From contig CAKOVS010000004.1 in NCBI GenBank assembly GCA_934122085.1, positions 62,001 to 126,000 of the forward strand: a stretch of DNA of 64,000 nt. Reading direction: 5' to 3'. Of this stretch, positions 42,759 through 52,809 are shown in pieces (the first letter of the stretch is position 1; each line of letters begins with the position of its first letter). The DNA comes from an uncultured Clostridia bacterium. Its GTDB lineage: Bacteria; Bacillota; Clostridia; TANB77; CAG-508. Under the pieces are notes generated by a model, which did no database searches, was not told the origin of the DNA, and was given only the letters and a program-made list of their open reading frames with translations. A program made the translations under genes and the position numbers.

Positions 42759-43211
42759 TTAAATAATATTTTCATATTTGTTTCCATGAAAATATATATC
42801 TAAAATTCGTAAATTTTCATCATTATCATCTTTATGAAAAACAATTTCAATATAATCTTTTGGAAGAGCATCTTTTATTAATTCTCCCCATTCAATAATA
42901 GAAATTCCAGAATTAAAATATTCATCTCCACCAATTGCATAAAATTCATCAACATCTTCAAGACGATAAACATCAAAATGGAAAATTGAAATATCTTCAT
43001 TCTTATATTCATTTACAATAGTAAATGTAGGGCTTGAAATTTCTTTATCAAGATTAAAATAACTTAAAAAGCCTTCTGTAAATTTTGTTTTTCCAGAACC
43101 CAATTCTCCTGTAAGAACAATTATATCACCTATATTCAATTTACTTGCTATTTGTACAGCAAGTTTTTTTGTTTCATCTTCATTATGTGAAATATATCTA
43201 ATACTTTTCAT
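42759..43211 (-). CDS. tsaE: tRNA threonylcarbamoyladenosine biosynthesis ATPase
   Basis: 150 residues. P-loop GELGSGKT at 35-42 (LTGELGSGKTKFTEGFL), SSPTFTIVNEY and FHFDVYRLEDVDEFYAIG, the standard TsaE signature motifs. ATPase partner of TsaD-TsaB in making t6A37 on ANN-decoding tRNAs. ATG 43211 follows AAAGGATG. tsaB/tsaD are not in the window. Confidence 0.95.
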   Translation of the reverse strand: MKSIRYISHNEDETKKLAVQIASKLNIGDIIVLTGELGSGKTKFTEGFLSYFNLDKEISSPTFTIVNEYKNEDISIFHFDVYRLEDVDEFYAIGGDEYFNSGISIIEWGELIKDALPKDYIEIVFHKDDNDENLRILDIYFHGNKYENII

Positions 43212-43367
43212 TTTTACATCCTTTCAATAGCTATATTTTACAATAATTTATGAAATTTGTAAAGAAGTAACAAATATTGAAAAAGAAAATCATAATATCC
43301 AAGAATTGAATAAAAAAATTCACCATTGCCAATAATAGTAATAAAAAGCGCAAGGAGTGGATTTTTT

Positions 43368-46300
43368 GTGAAAAAATATAAGAATTTGAAAATAGAAGGG
43401 GCAATTCTAAATGAAAAGCAATTAGAAGAATATTTAAAAAAGATATCATTACAACATAATATTGGAAAAAAATCAGATAAATTAACATATCCAATACCTC
43501 AACTATTGGAAAATTATAATATTATCAAAATAGTATATAATTTATTGAATGAACATATAAAGCTTGGAATAACAATTAATCCAGCAGGAGAATGGATTCT
43601 AGATAATTTCTATATTATAGAAGAAGTTGTACAACAAATTGAAAAAGAACTAACAATGAAAAAATATGTTAATTTTGTTGGAATACAAAATGGGCAATAT
43701 GCAGGATTTGCAAGAATACATGTACTTGCCTCTGAAATTGTAGCATATACAGATAATATAATAAGAAGTGAATCATTAGAAAAATATTTAACATCATATC
43801 AAAATAAAAGAGCATTAAATATGGATGAAATATGGAATATAGGAATCTTTTTACAAATTGCAATTATTCAAAATATAACAGATATCTGTATAAAAATTTA
43901 TAATAGTCAAGTCCAGAAATATAAAGTTAAAAATATTATAGAAAGATTAGTTGAAAAAAAAGATAGAAATAAATTAGAATTTAAGCCAATATCAATGAAT
44001 AAACTAGAAAAACAAGATTTTCAAGATATAAACTATTCTTTTATTGAATATATGTCATATTGTTTAAAAAAATATGGAAAAAAAGCATATGGATATTTAA
44101 AAATATTAGAAGAAGAAACGGAAAAAGCAGGAATAACAGTACAAGATGCAATTCAAAAAGAACACTTTGATATTGCAATATGTAAAACATCTATGGCTAA
44201 TTGTATTATAAGTATGAAAAAAATACAAAGAATAAATTTCTTAGAAATATTTGAAAAAATAAATGGAGTTGAAGAAATATTAAATCAAGATCCAACTAAC
44301 ATATATAATAAAATGGAATATAAAACAAAAGAATTATATAGAAACAATATTAAAGAATTGGCAAAACAATCAAATATATCAGAAATATATATATCTAGAA
44401 AGATACTAGAATTGTGTCGAAGAACTAATTTACAAGATAAACAAAAACATATTGGATATTATTTAATTGATGATGGTAGAAAAGAGTTATGTTATGAATT
44501 AGGAATAAATGAGAAAAAGCTAAGTTATAATGTAAAAACACAAATATATATTTTAGCTATAATAATATTTACAATTTCGATTTCAGTATTTTTATCAAAA
44601 ACAGTAGTAGAAGATAATCTAATAAAAACAATAATTACAATATTACTTTTGATACTACCAGTATCAGAATTTGTTGTTCAAACAATAAACAGAATTTTAA
44701 GTAAATATGTAAAAAATAAAATTATACCTAAAATGGACTTTTTTGAAGGGATAGATAGTGAAAATAGCACATTTGTTGTAATACCAACTATTATAAAATC
44801 AAAAGAAAAAGTAAGAGAATTATTTAGAAAATTAGAAGTCTTTTATTTAGCAAATAAATCAAAAAATATATATTTTGCATTATTAGGAGATTGTTCTGAA
44901 AGTGATAAAAAAGAAGAAAAATTTGATAAAGAAGTAATAAATGAAGGTTTATTACAAGCTAAAGTATTAAATGACAAATATCATAAAGATACTGAATTTC
45001 CAATTTTCCATTTTTTATATAGAGAAAGAGAATTTAACAATTCAGAAGAAAAATATCTTGGATGGGAAAGAAAAAGAGGACTTTTAATACAATTTAATGA
45101 ATATTTATTAAAACACAGTAAAAATAAATTTAAGATAAATACAATAAATCAAGATATATTACCAAAGATAAAATATGTAATAACATTAGACGCAGATACT
45201 GAATTACCACTTAATACTGCTTTTGAATTAGTAGGAGCAATGGCACATATTTTAAACAAACCAGAATTAGATGTAAACAAAAATATTGTGAAAAAAGGAC
45301 ATGCACTTTTACAGCCAAGAGTAGGAGTAAATTTGAATGATAGTAATAAAAATGTATTTACAAAAATATTTGCTGGTGCAGGTGGAATTGACAATTATAC
45401 AAATGCAATTTCAGATGTATATCAAGATAATTTTGATGAAGGAATTTTTACAGGAAAAGGAATTTATGATTTAGAAATATTTTCAAAAGTTTTAACAAAT
45501 GAGATACCAGAAAATACAGTCTTAAGTCATGATTTATTAGAAGGTTGTTATTTAAGATGTGGACTTGCATCAGATATAATTTTTTTAGATGGATACCCAG
45601 CAAAATATTTAAGCTTTATGAATAGACTTTCACGTTGGATTAGAGGAGATTGGCAGATAAAAAAATGGCTAAAAAGTAAATTAAATACACTTTCAAAATT
45701 TAAAATTTTAGATAATTTAAGAAGAAGTCTAATTGAAATTTCAGTAATAATTTTATTAATATGGAATTTACTATTTTTAAATAAGAATAAAACACTTTCA
45801 TTAATAAGTTTAGGAATTATAATTTATCCATTTATATTAGAATTTTTTTCAAAAATTTTTTCTATTAGAGAAGGAGAAAAAAAGCAAAAAACATTTAATC
45901 CTCAAATAGATGGAATAAAAGGAACTATTTATAGAGCAATTATAACATTAGGCTGTTTACCATATAAAGCATATGTCTCAAGTAAAGCAATATTCAAAAC
46001 ATTATATAGATTAATGATTTCACATAAAAATATGTTAGAATGGACTACATCTGAAGAAGCAGAAAAGCAAACAAAAACAGATTTAAAAACATATTATGAC
46101 ACAATGTTTGTAAATGTAATTTTTGGAATAATCACAATATATGTATCATGTTTGTATTTTAATTTATTTACATTAATTCTTGGATTATTGTGGATAATTA
46201 CACCATATATAATGTGCAAAATTAGTGAAATAAATGAAGAAAAACAAATTGAAATAAATGAAGATGATAAGAAATATTTAAAAGATATTGCTCAAAAAAC

Positions 46301-49300
46301 ATGGCAATTTTTTAAAGATTATATAACAGAAGAAAATAATTATTTAATGCCAGATAATTATCAAGAAGATAGAAGAAATATTGTAGTAAATAGAACATCT
46401 TCAACAAATATTGGACTATCTCTTTTAGCAGTAATTGCAAGTTATGATATGGGATTTGAAAAAAATGAGGATATTATAAATTTATTGGAAAAAATAATAA
46501 ATACAGTGTATGAATTACCAAAATGGAATGGACATTTATTCAATTGGTATAATGTAAAAACAAAAAAGCCATTATATCCTAAATATGTATCAACAGTTGA
46601 TAGTGGAAATCTAATAGGGTATTTATATACTACAAAATCATTTTTAGAAGAAAATATTGAATTTGATAAAGAAAAAATAAGTAATATGATTGAAAAGATA
46701 AATTATATTATTGAGCAAACTAATTTCAAGGTATTATATAATAATGAACAAAGAGTGTTTTCAATAGGATTTAATGTAGAAGAAAATAAATTAACAGATT
46801 CATATTATGATTTATTAGCCTCTGAAGCAAGACAAGCAAGTTTTGTAGCAATTGCCAAAAAAGATATTTCGCCAAAACATTGGGGAAACTTAAGTAGAAC
46901 ATTAACAGTATTAAAGAAATACAAGGGCTTGGTATCTTGGTCTGGAACAGCATTTGAATATTTAATGCCAAATATAAATATGAAAAGATATAAAGGAAGT
47001 TTATTAGATGAATCTAGTAAATTTGCAATAATGAATCAAATAGAATATAGTCAAAAAGTAGGAATACCATGGGGAATGTCTGAAGCGGCATTTAATTTAA
47101 AAGATTTACAAGGAAATTATCAATATAAAGCATTTGGAATTCCATGGCTAGGTTTAAAAAGAGGATTAGAAGATGATATTGTAATTTCAAGTTATGGGAC
47201 GATATTAGCAATTTCAGATGTTCCAAATGAAGTTGTTCAAAATTTAAAAATATTAGAAAAAGAAGGAATGAAAGGAAAATATGGTTTTTATGAATCAATA
47301 GATTATACGCCTGAAAGATTAGAAAAAGGAAAAAAATCTGAACCAGTAAAAACATATATGGCACATCATCAAGCACTAATACTACTTTCATTAAATAATT
47401 ACTTCAATAATCAAATATTTCAAAAAAGATTTTCACAAAATGCAGAGATAGAGGCAGTAAATATATTATTACAAGAAAGAATGCCTGAAACATTTATAAT
47501 AACAAAGGAAAATAAACAAAAGCCAGAAAAAATTAAATATAAAGATTATGAAAATTATAGTGTTAGACAATATAACAAAATTGATAATAGAATTATAAGA
47601 GGAAATTTAATAGGAAATGAAAAATATACAATTGCAATAAATCAAAATGGAGAAGGGGTAAGTAAATTTGGAGATAATTATATAAATAGATATAAAAAAA
47701 CAGCAGATTATCCACAAGGAATTTTTATATGTGTTAAAGATGTAAAAAATAATGAAATAGAATATATGGCAGGAAACAAAAATTGTAATAAATATGTTAT
47801 AAATTTTGCTCCAGATAAAAGTCAATTTGAAAAAGAAAAAAATCAATTAAAAAGTAGATTGTCAATTATAACAGATGCAAATGAAACTGTTGAAATAAGA
47901 AGAGTCGAATTAGAAAACTTATCACAAGAAGAAAAAATATTAGAGGTTGTATGTTATTTTGAGCCAGTACTTTCAAGAAAAGAACAAGATTATGCACATC
48001 AAGCTTTTAATAATTTATTTTTAGAATATGAATATGATGATGTGAATGATACAATAATTGTCAAAAGAAGAAAAAGAGAAAAAAATGGACAAAATTTATA
48101 TTTAATTGCAAAATTACAAACAAATATAGAAAAAATTGGTGAAACAGAATATGAAATAAGTAAAGAAAAATTTATAGGAAGAAATAATTTAGATATACCA
48201 GAGGCAATAAGAAATTCAATCCCATTATCAAAGAAGATAGGACTTACAACAGAGGGAATTGTAGCTTTAAAAAATACAATAAAAATATTACCAGAATCAA
48301 AAGGATATATAGATTTTTTAATATCTGTAGAATATGAAAAAGAAATTGCAGAGAAAAATATTAATAAATATAGTATTACAGAAAATGTTACAAAAGAGTT
48401 TGAAATAGTAAGAGCAAAAACAGACGCAGAATTAAGATATTTAGAAATGAAAGGTAGAAATATTGATATATATCAAACAATAGCATCATATATAATATTT
48501 GACACACCATTTTATAAAAAAGTCAAAAATAAATCTTGCCAATATAATCAATGTGATTTATGGAAATATGGTATTTCAGGAGATTTACCAATAATCACAA
48601 TAACTATAAAATATTTGAATGATGTATATGTAATAAAAGAAGTTTTAAAAATGTATGAATATCTCCGTACTAAGAATTTAAAGACAGAATTAGTAATTAT
48701 AGATGAAGAAAAATATAGTTATGAAAATTATCTAAAAAATGAAATAGAAAATGCTATTCAAAACAGTCAATTAGCATATTTGAAAAATATATTTGGAGGT
48801 ATATTTACTTTATCAAGAGCAGAAATGAATCAACAAGATTTAGAAATGATAAAATTTATATCAATTTTTGTTATTGATGCACATCTAGGAAACTTAGAAA
48901 ATATTATTAAAGACAAGGAAACAGAAATAATTGATAATTATAAAATTGTAGAACAAAATATGATTTCTGAAAACATTGAAGATGATTCAAATGAAATTGA
49001 TTTATTAGCAAATACTGATGAATTAAAGTATTATAATGAATATGGAGCATTTTCAAAAGATGGAAAAGAGTATATTATAAAAATTAATAAAAATCAAAAA
49101 ACACCAACAACATGGAGTCATATTATTGCAAATGAAAAGTTTGGAACATGTGTTACAGAATCTAATGGAGGATATACTTGGTATAAAAATAGTAGATTAA
49201 ATAGGGTATCAAGCTGGGATAATAGTAGCATAATAAATATTCCATCAGAAATAATTTATTTACAAGATGAAGAAAATGGAAAGACATGGACACCAACAGC

Positions 49301-51419
49301 AATGGTAAAACCTGATAATAAAAATTATAACACGATTTTCGGATTTGGATATGCAAAATTTGTTCATTGTAGTGATAATATAATGCAAGAATTAGAAGTA
49401 TATGTGCCAATAAATGAATCAGCGAAAATAAATATTTTAACATTAACAAACAATGCTCCAAAAAAGAAAAAACTAAGAATTATTTATTATATAAAACCAG
49501 TAATAGGTGAAGATGAGATAAAATCTGATGGAAAAATATCTTTAGAATATAAAGAAAATAATAATATGATTATAGCAAGGAAAATATACAATTCAGATGA
49601 ATTAAATAATATTGTTTATATATCTAGTAGTGAAAAAATAAAATCATATACAGGAGATAAAACAAAATTTTTAGGAGATGAAGGATTAGAAAATCCTGAT
49701 GGTTTAAAAACAATTAGGTTAGATAATAATGATGTATTAGGTAAAAAAACATGTATTGCAATAGAATTAAATGTTGAAATTGAAAGTTTTTCTAATAAAA
49801 AAGTTTCAATAATTTTAGGAGCAGAAGAAAATGTTGATATTGCAACAGATGTAGCGTATAGATATTCAAATCTTCAAAATTGTAAAACAGAATTACAAAA
49901 TGTAAAAAATAAATGGAATGAATTATTAGGAAAAGTAAAAGTAAATACACCATATGAATCACTTAATATAATATTAAATGGATGGACTATGTATCAAACA
50001 ATATCAAGTAGAATACTAGGAAAAACAGGATTTTACCAATCTGGTGGAGCTTACGGATTTAGAGATCAACTTCAAGATGCTTTTTCAACAAGATTTATAG
50101 ATTCACAAATATTGTATAATCAAATATTAAAGCATAGTAGACATCAATTCATAGAAGGAGATGTAGAACATTGGTGGCATGATGAAAATGATAGAGGAAT
50201 AAGAACAAGATTTTCAGATGATTTATTATGGCTTCCATATGCAGTTATTAAATATATAAATTTCACTGGAGATTATGAGATATTAAATAAAAAGACAACA
50301 TATTTGAAAGGTGAAGAATTAAAAGAAAATGAAAACGAAAAATATAATAAATATATTTCTAGTAATATTGAAGAAAGTATATATGAACATTGCAAAAAAG
50401 CAATAAAAAGAGCATGCAATTTTGGAGAAAATGGATTGCCTAAAATAGGAATTGGAGATTGGAATGATGGTTTTAGTAATATAGGAACAGAAGGAAAAGG
50501 TGAGAGTGTATGGCTAGGATTTTTCTTGTATATAATTTTAAAGGAATTTTCAAAGTTAATAAAACAATGTAAACAAGAAGAAATAGAGACAAGTAATTGG
50601 TATGAAAATATTGCAGAAAAACTAAAAGAAAACTTGAACAAAAATGCATGGGATGGAAAATGGTATAAAAGAGCTTTTGCAGATAATGGTGATATATATG
50701 GAAGTATGGAAAATGAAGAATGTAAAATAGATAGTATAGCACAAAGTTGGAGTGTTATATCTGGTGCTGGAGATATAGAGAAAAAAGAAAGTGCAATGAA
50801 GAGTTTAGAAAATCATTTGGTAGATAATGAAAATGGATTAATAAAATTGCTAGATCCGGCATTTGATAAAAGTAAATTAGAACCAGGATATATAAAATCA
50901 TATATACCAGGTGTTAGAGAAAATGGTGGACAATATACTCATGCAGCTGTATGGGCAATTATAGCAGAAACAATATTAGGTGATGGAAATAAAGCTATTG
51001 AATGGTATAAAATGATAAATCCAATAGAACATTCAAGGACTAAAAAGGAAGCAAATAGATATAAAGTTGAACCATATGTAATGCCAGCAGATATATATGG
51101 AAACCAAAACTTACTTGGTCAAGGAGGTTGGACTTGGTATACAGGTTCTAGTGGTTGGTATTATACTGCAGGAATTGAATATATATTAGGTTTAAAAATA
51201 TATCATAATGTTTTGAGTATAAATCCATGTATTCCAAAAGAATGGGATGGATATAGTATACAATTTAAATATAAAGAGAGTATTTATAATATAAATGTAA
51301 AAAATATTTCAAAAGTGTGTACAGGTGTAAAAATGGTTGAATTAAATGGAATTGAAATTGAAAATAAAATTTTATTAGATGGTTCTGGAAAAGTTTTTAA
51401 TGTAGAGGTAAAAACGTAA
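43368..51419 (+). CDS. Giant cyclic beta-1,2-glucan synthase-like protein (GT84 + glycoamylase-like + GH94)
   Basis: 2683 residues, the largest gene here. N-terminal region and membrane helices (about 395-450), then a GT84-type glycosyltransferase with LDADTELPL (D608, D610) and SRWIRGDWQ (755-763), further helices, a glycoamylase-like domain (GIPWGMSEAAFN near 1232; MAHHQALILL near 1331), two GH94 beta-sandwich domains, and the GH94 phosphorylase catalytic barrel with GGAYGFRDQL (about 2226), GDVEHWWHDENDRG, GDWNDG (D2367 as general acid) and GGWTWYTGSSGWYY. The family builds and trims beta-1,2-glucan, known best from Brucella/Agrobacterium Cgs. The start is GTG 43368, after AAGGAGTGG. Confidence 0.9.
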   Translation: MKKYKNLKIEGAILNEKQLEEYLKKISLQHNIGKKSDKLTYPIPQLLENYNIIKIVYNLLNEHIKLGITINPAGEWILDNFYIIEEVVQQIEKELTMKKYVNFVGIQNGQYAGFARIHVLASEIVAYTDNIIRSESLEKYLTSYQNKRALNMDEIWNIGIFLQIAIIQNITDICIKIYNSQVQKYKVKNIIERLVEKKDRNKLEFKPISMNKLEKQDFQDINYSFIEYMSYCLKKYGKKAYGYLKILEEETEKAGITVQDAIQKEHFDIAICKTSMANCIISMKKIQRINFLEIFEKINGVEEILNQDPTNIYNKMEYKTKELYRNNIKELAKQSNISEIYISRKILELCRRTNLQDKQKHIGYYLIDDGRKELCYELGINEKKLSYNVKTQIYILAIIIFTISISVFLSKTVVEDNLIKTIITILLLILPVSEFVVQTINRILSKYVKNKIIPKMDFFEGIDSENSTFVVIPTIIKSKEKVRELFRKLEVFYLANKSKNIYFALLGDCSESDKKEEKFDKEVINEGLLQAKVLNDKYHKDTEFPIFHFLYREREFNNSEEKYLGWERKRGLLIQFNEYLLKHSKNKFKINTINQDILPKIKYVITLDADTELPLNTAFELVGAMAHILNKPELDVNKNIVKKGHALLQPRVGVNLNDSNKNVFTKIFAGAGGIDNYTNAISDVYQDNFDEGIFTGKGIYDLEIFSKVLTNEIPENTVLSHDLLEGCYLRCGLASDIIFLDGYPAKYLSFMNRLSRWIRGDWQIKKWLKSKLNTLSKFKILDNLRRSLIEISVIILLIWNLLFLNKNKTLSLISLGIIIYPFILEFFSKIFSIREGEKKQKTFNPQIDGIKGTIYRAIITLGCLPYKAYVSSKAIFKTLYRLMISHKNMLEWTTSEEAEKQTKTDLKTYYDTMFVNVIFGIITIYVSCLYFNLFTLILGLLWIITPYIMCKISEINEEKQIEINEDDKKYLKDIAQKTWQFFKDYITEENNYLMPDNYQEDRRNIVVNRTSSTNIGLSLLAVIASYDMGFEKNEDIINLLEKIINTVYELPKWNGHLFNWYNVKTKKPLYPKYVSTVDSGNLIGYLYTTKSFLEENIEFDKEKISNMIEKINYIIEQTNFKVLYNNEQRVFSIGFNVEENKLTDSYYDLLASEARQASFVAIAKKDISPKHWGNLSRTLTVLKKYKGLVSWSGTAFEYLMPNINMKRYKGSLLDESSKFAIMNQIEYSQKVGIPWGMSEAAFNLKDLQGNYQYKAFGIPWLGLKRGLEDDIVISSYGTILAISDVPNEVVQNLKILEKEGMKGKYGFYESIDYTPERLEKGKKSEPVKTYMAHHQALILLSLNNYFNNQIFQKRFSQNAEIEAVNILLQERMPETFIITKENKQKPEKIKYKDYENYSVRQYNKIDNRIIRGNLIGNEKYTIAINQNGEGVSKFGDNYINRYKKTADYPQGIFICVKDVKNNEIEYMAGNKNCNKYVINFAPDKSQFEKEKNQLKSRLSIITDANETVEIRRVELENLSQEEKILEVVCYFEPVLSRKEQDYAHQAFNNLFLEYEYDDVNDTIIVKRRKREKNGQNLYLIAKLQTNIEKIGETEYEISKEKFIGRNNLDIPEAIRNSIPLSKKIGLTTEGIVALKNTIKILPESKGYIDFLISVEYEKEIAEKNINKYSITENVTKEFEIVRAKTDAELRYLEMKGRNIDIYQTIASYIIFDTPFYKKVKNKSCQYNQCDLWKYGISGDLPIITITIKYLNDVYVIKEVLKMYEYLRTKNLKTELVIIDEEKYSYENYLKNEIENAIQNSQLAYLKNIFGGIFTLSRAEMNQQDLEMIKFISIFVIDAHLGNLENIIKDKETEIIDNYKIVEQNMISENIEDDSNEIDLLANTDELKYYNEYGAFSKDGKEYIIKINKNQKTPTTWSHIIANEKFGTCVTESNGGYTWYKNSRLNRVSSWDNSSIINIPSEIIYLQDEENGKTWTPTAMVKPDNKNYNTIFGFGYAKFVHCSDNIMQELEVYVPINESAKINILTLTNNAPKKKKLRIIYYIKPVIGEDEIKSDGKISLEYKENNNMIIARKIYNSDELNNIVYISSSEKIKSYTGDKTKFLGDEGLENPDGLKTIRLDNNDVLGKKTCIAIELNVEIESFSNKKVSIILGAEENVDIATDVAYRYSNLQNCKTELQNVKNKWNELLGKVKVNTPYESLNIILNGWTMYQTISSRILGKTGFYQSGGAYGFRDQLQDAFSTRFIDSQILYNQILKHSRHQFIEGDVEHWWHDENDRGIRTRFSDDLLWLPYAVIKYINFTGDYEILNKKTTYLKGEELKENENEKYNKYISSNIEESIYEHCKKAIKRACNFGENGLPKIGIGDWNDGFSNIGTEGKGESVWLGFFLYIILKEFSKLIKQCKQEEIETSNWYENIAEKLKENLNKNAWDGKWYKRAFADNGDIYGSMENEECKIDSIAQSWSVISGAGDIEKKESAMKSLENHLVDNENGLIKLLDPAFDKSKLEPGYIKSYIPGVRENGGQYTHAAVWAIIAETILGDGNKAIEWYKMINPIEHSRTKKEANRYKVEPYVMPADIYGNQNLLGQGGWTWYTGSSGWYYTAGIEYILGLKIYHNVLSINPCIPKEWDGYSIQFKYKESIYNINVKNISKVCTGVKMVELNGIEIENKILLDGSGKVFNVEVKT

Positions 51420-51469
51420 TTATAAGTAAAACTTATAATACTTATAAATAATTGTAATTGTAGCTTATA

Positions 51470-51498
51470 TTGACAAAATAAGTAAATACAAGTATAAT
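51470..51498 (+). promoter_or_regulatory. Perfect consensus promoter of the GC-rich orphan gene
   Basis: TTGACA (51470-51475), 17-bp spacer, TATAAT (51493-51498). The leader has two hairpins, AAAGG/CCTTT and CCACT/AGTGG (51509-51543). Confidence 0.85.
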
Positions 51499-51576
51499 AA
51501 ATTATGTAAAGGGCAAGACCTTTATCCACTGTAAAAAGTGGAACGTAATATTCATTCATGTATGGAGGAAAAAAAC

Positions 51577-51942
51577 ATGACTAAGGTTCTTTGGCTGAGC
51601 CGCCACATTATGTCCGCAGAGCAGGTTGCAGATCTGAAACGGATCTATGGCAACGACATCGTGGTGAAGAGCGCAGACATGACCGTCAGCTCTTGGCGTG
51701 ATGTTGTGGATGCAGGTGCAGACTGCGATATTCTTGCAGTTGTTTTGCCGCCTGCTATCCTGGCCGACCTGACCAACCCTCGGAACAACAGCAAGCCTGT
51801 TATCCGAGCTAAGGCTAATCGCGTGGCGACTGGCAAGACCATTGTCAATCCTGCCACTGGCAAAGAGGAAGCGGAATACTGCTTCCAGCATGCTGGCTGG
51901 GAACAGGTGCTTAAGATTGAAGTTGTAACCAAACAGCTTTAA
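51577..51942 (+). CDS. GC-rich orphan protein of unknown function
   Basis: 121 residues. TKVLWLSRHIMSAEQVADL at the start, then DILAVVLPPAILADL, PVIRAKANRVATGKT, NPATGKEEAEYCFQHAGW and a VLKIEVVTKQL ending. This alternating alpha/beta protein resembles unnamed proteins I associate with phage or integrative-element DNA, but no function is known. GGAGG selects ATG 51577. Codon use is strikingly unlike neighbours (GCC, GGC, CTG, CGC common; gene is about half G+C by eye). Own perfect promoter and terminator: a recently acquired single-gene unit. Confidence 0.75.
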   Translation: MTKVLWLSRHIMSAEQVADLKRIYGNDIVVKSADMTVSSWRDVVDAGADCDILAVVLPPAILADLTNPRNNSKPVIRAKANRVATGKTIVNPATGKEEAEYCFQHAGWEQVLKIEVVTKQL

Positions 51943-51955
51943 GCTTTGAGCAAAG

Positions 51956-51993
51956 CAGATAGAGACTACATTGGAGTTTCTATCTGTTTTTTT
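51956..51993 (+). terminator. Terminator of the GC-rich orphan gene
   Basis: Stem CAGATAGAGACT / AGTTTCTATCTG (51956-51967 / 51975-51986) followed by seven T. Confidence 0.88.
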
Positions 51994-52083
51994 GTATAAT
52001 AATAATTATTTTATTATTATACATGAAAAATTCATAAAAGTATGATAAAATGCAAATGAAAAATAAAAAAAGGAGAAAAGCAT

Positions 52084-52785
52084 ATGGCATATATAGAATT
52101 TAAAAATATTGTCAAAGAATACAAGATGGGAGAAGTAACAATAAAAGCATTAAATAACACAAACTTTGAAATAGAAAAAGGAGAACTTGTAGTAATAGTA
52201 GGGCCATCAGGAGCAGGAAAAACAACAACATTAAATATATTAGGAGGAATGGATAAAGCAACATCAGGTGAAGTAATAGTTGATGGAAAAGAAATTACAA
52301 AATTAAATGATAAAAAATTAATTGAATATAGAAGAAATGACATAGGATTTGTATTTCAATTTTATAATTTAGTACAAAACCTAACAGCTAAGGAAAATGT
52401 AGAATTAGCAACTCAAATATGTTCAGATGCCTTAGATGTAAATGAAATATTAGAAAAAGTAGGATTATCAGATAGAAAAGATAACTTTCCAGCACAATTA
52501 TCAGGAGGAGAGCAACAAAGAGTAGCAATAGCAAGAGCAATTGCTAAAAATCCAAAACTATTATTATGTGATGAGCCAACAGGAGCATTAGATTATAAGA
52601 CAGGAAAAAGTATTTTAAAACTATTACAAGAAATGGCAAGAAAAGAAAAAATGACAGTTGCAATAATTACACACAATGGAGCAATAGCACCAATGGCAGA
52701 TAAAGTAATACATTTCAAAAATGGAACAGCAGAAAAAATTGAAATAAATGACAATCCAATATCTATTGATGAAATAGAATGGTAA
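52084..52785 (+). CDS. ABC transporter ATP-binding protein (MacB/LolD type)
   Basis: 233 residues. Walker A GPSGAGKT 40-47, LSGGEQQR signature 139-146, Walker B LLLCDEPTGALD (about 159-170), Q-loop FVFQFYNLV and a switch H in AIITHNG. Belongs to the MacB/LolD/FtsE-like branch of exporters and mechanotransmitters. AAGGAG selects ATG 52084. Forms an operon with the permease starting 24 bp downstream. Confidence 0.95.
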   Translation: MAYIEFKNIVKEYKMGEVTIKALNNTNFEIEKGELVVIVGPSGAGKTTTLNILGGMDKATSGEVIVDGKEITKLNDKKLIEYRRNDIGFVFQFYNLVQNLTAKENVELATQICSDALDVNEILEKVGLSDRKDNFPAQLSGGEQQRVAIARAIAKNPKLLLCDEPTGALDYKTGKSILKLLQEMARKEKMTVAIITHNGAIAPMADKVIHFKNGTAEKIEINDNPISIDEIEW

Positions 52786-52809
52786 TACAGAAAGAAAGGT
52801 ATTATAGAA

